Assembly: GCA_027490555.1 (NCBI GenBank)
Contig: JAIXXW010000345.1
Location: forward strand, 1 to 5,099
Source: Comamonadaceae bacterium
GTDB taxonomy: Bacteria > Pseudomonadota > Gammaproteobacteria > Burkholderiales > Burkholderiaceae_C
Length of the DNA: 5,099 nucleotides
Direction of reading: 5' to 3'
The notes under the pieces are model-generated. The model did not search any database, had not been told where the DNA came from, and was given only the letters and a program-made list of their open reading frames with translations. The translations under genes were made by a program, and so were the position numbers. Of the stretch, positions 4,515 to 5,099 are shown in pieces (position 1 is the first letter of the stretch; each line of letters starts with the position of its first letter).

Positions 4515-5099
4515 TCAATAGTCGGGTTGCCAATCGACGGTGATGCGCTGGCCTGGTAGGTCAACCGCGTCGACGAAAGCTGCGACAAAAGGGATCATGC
4601 GCTCGACGGGTTTGCGGCCTTCGCCCGCAGCGGGGGCTTCAATGACCAGCACCGTTTGCGGACCGGTGGACATGAGGTCGCGCACCTGGCCCAGGTCCAC
4701 ACCTTCGCGGTTGAACACCTGAAGACCCATCAGGTCCACCCAGTAGTACTCGCCATCGGCGGGCGCGGGAAAACTGGATCGGGGCACAAAAATGCGGGCG
4801 CCGCGCAAGCCTTCGGACCCGTTGCGGTCCTCGATGCCCTGGGCACGCGCCACCACCGTGTCCGAATGCATCTTGACCTCCTGGACATCGAGCAGCAAAG
4901 CACCGTTCCAGACCGGCTGGCCAGCGGCGGCAGCCACCGCGCCTCGCTGGGGTTTCAGGGACTTTTCGGGTGGCAATAGGAACCAGCGTTGGGCAGAAAA
5001 AAGCGCCTCTGGCGAGGCGCTGTGGGGCAAGACCTTGAACCAGCCTTTGATGCCCCAGGCATCGGTGATGCGCCCGATTTCGATGGCGTCAGCCGGCAA
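4515..5099 (-). CDS. rimM: Ribosome maturation factor RimM (5' end outside the window)
   Basis: RimM binds S19 in the head of the assembling 30S subunit and is needed for efficient 16S rRNA maturation. The visible 194-195 codons contain the N-terminal beta-barrel signature IGRITDAWGIKGWFKV (8-23 of the visible part). The linker EDRNGSEGLRGARIFVPRS spans 90-108. The PRC-barrel begins at EYYWVDLMGLQVFN (117-130) and continues with LGQVRDLMSTGPQTVLVIE. The conserved ending ITVDWQPDY matches E. coli IEVDWDPGF. An Ala-rich insertion (about 50-62) is less conserved. The TTG at the window edge is not taken as the start, since the frame stays open and the family usually has further N-terminal residues. 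The gene lies 27 bp upstream of trmD, and rpsP would be expected beyond the edge. The stem-loop at 4997-5021 lies within its coding sequence. Confidence 0.96.
   Translation of the reverse strand: MPADAIEIGRITDAWGIKGWFKVLPHSASPEALFSAQRWFLLPPEKSLKPQRGAVAAAAGQPVWNGALLLDVQEVKMHSDTVVARAQGIEDRNGSEGLRGARIFVPRSSFPAPADGEYYWVDLMGLQVFNREGVDLGQVRDLMSTGPQTVLVIEAPAAGEGRKPVERMIPFVAAFVDAVDLPGQRITVDWQPDY
4997..5021 (-). terminator. Terminator-like hairpin plus U6 inside rimM
   Basis: On the coding strand, AGCGCCTC (5021-5014), loop GCCA and GAGGCGCT (5009-5002) form a perfect 8-bp, GC-rich stem. It runs straight into TTTTT (5001-4997), six T counting the last stem base. It covers visible codons 27-34, which encode SASPEALF, early in rimM. 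Structurally it is an intrinsic terminator. Whether it works depends on ribosome occupancy, since translating ribosomes would prevent it folding. It could reduce rimM and trmD transcription when rimM is poorly translated. Confidence 0.5.

Noticed and set aside
3723..4559. Open frame on the plus strand, 278 codons, opposite trmD
   Set aside because: The minus-strand frame is unambiguous TrmD with all motifs; the plus-strand translation has no family pattern.
5097..5099. TTG at the window edge as the rimM start
   Set aside because: The frame is still open at the edge and RimM proteins usually have more N-terminal residues, so the gene is treated as partial.
1..5099. Mobile elements, CRISPR arrays, tRNA or rRNA genes, phage or defence genes
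   Set aside because: I saw no direct-repeat arrays, transposase or integrase motifs, tRNA cloverleaf or rRNA signatures on either strand. Gene order is that of a conserved chromosomal region.

Overview
The window is GC-rich chromosomal DNA of a betaproteobacterium. Gene order and protein sequences point to Burkholderiales, probably a Comamonadaceae-type organism; this is inferred from protein recognition, with no database search. Nothing in it looks mobile: there are no insertion sequences, integrases, tRNAs or CRISPR repeats. All genes are housekeeping RNA-metabolism or translation genes, so the less ordinary content is in the regulatory sequence around them.

Left end (1-803): the first 39 codons of a minus-strand gene, probably an M48-family membrane metallopeptidase, diverge from orn (oligoribonuclease) across a 94-bp gap. 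Each gene has a -10-like hexamer placed exactly 6 nt before its ATG, and neither has a well-spaced Shine-Dalgarno sequence. Both transcripts may therefore be leaderless.

Centre (804-3091): an extended -10 promoter, a leader of about 200 nt with four hairpins, and a 29-codon upstream ORF whose stop overlaps the next start as ATGA. These precede a large DEAD-box RNA helicase with an Arg/Gly-rich tail. The helicase ends in two perfect 9-bp hairpins, the second followed by T7.

Right half (3122-5099): the minus strand carries rimM (5' end outside the window), trmD and rplS. This is the conserved rpsP-rimM-trmD-rplS operon order, and rpsP would be expected beyond the right edge. A bidirectional terminator separates rplS from the converging helicase. 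Two elements suggest that the operon is not expressed uniformly: a terminator-like hairpin with a U6 run inside early rimM, and a consensus TATAAT at the trmD stop codon that could supply separate transcription of rplS.

Functionally, Orn removes the last di- to tetranucleotides of RNA decay, the helicase remodels RNA, RimM matures the 30S subunit, TrmD makes m1G37 in tRNA, and L19 sits at the subunit interface. I found no evidence of a new multi-gene system. The best leads are cis-regulatory: the rimM intragenic terminator, the helicase leader with its upstream ORF, and the divergent leaderless starts.
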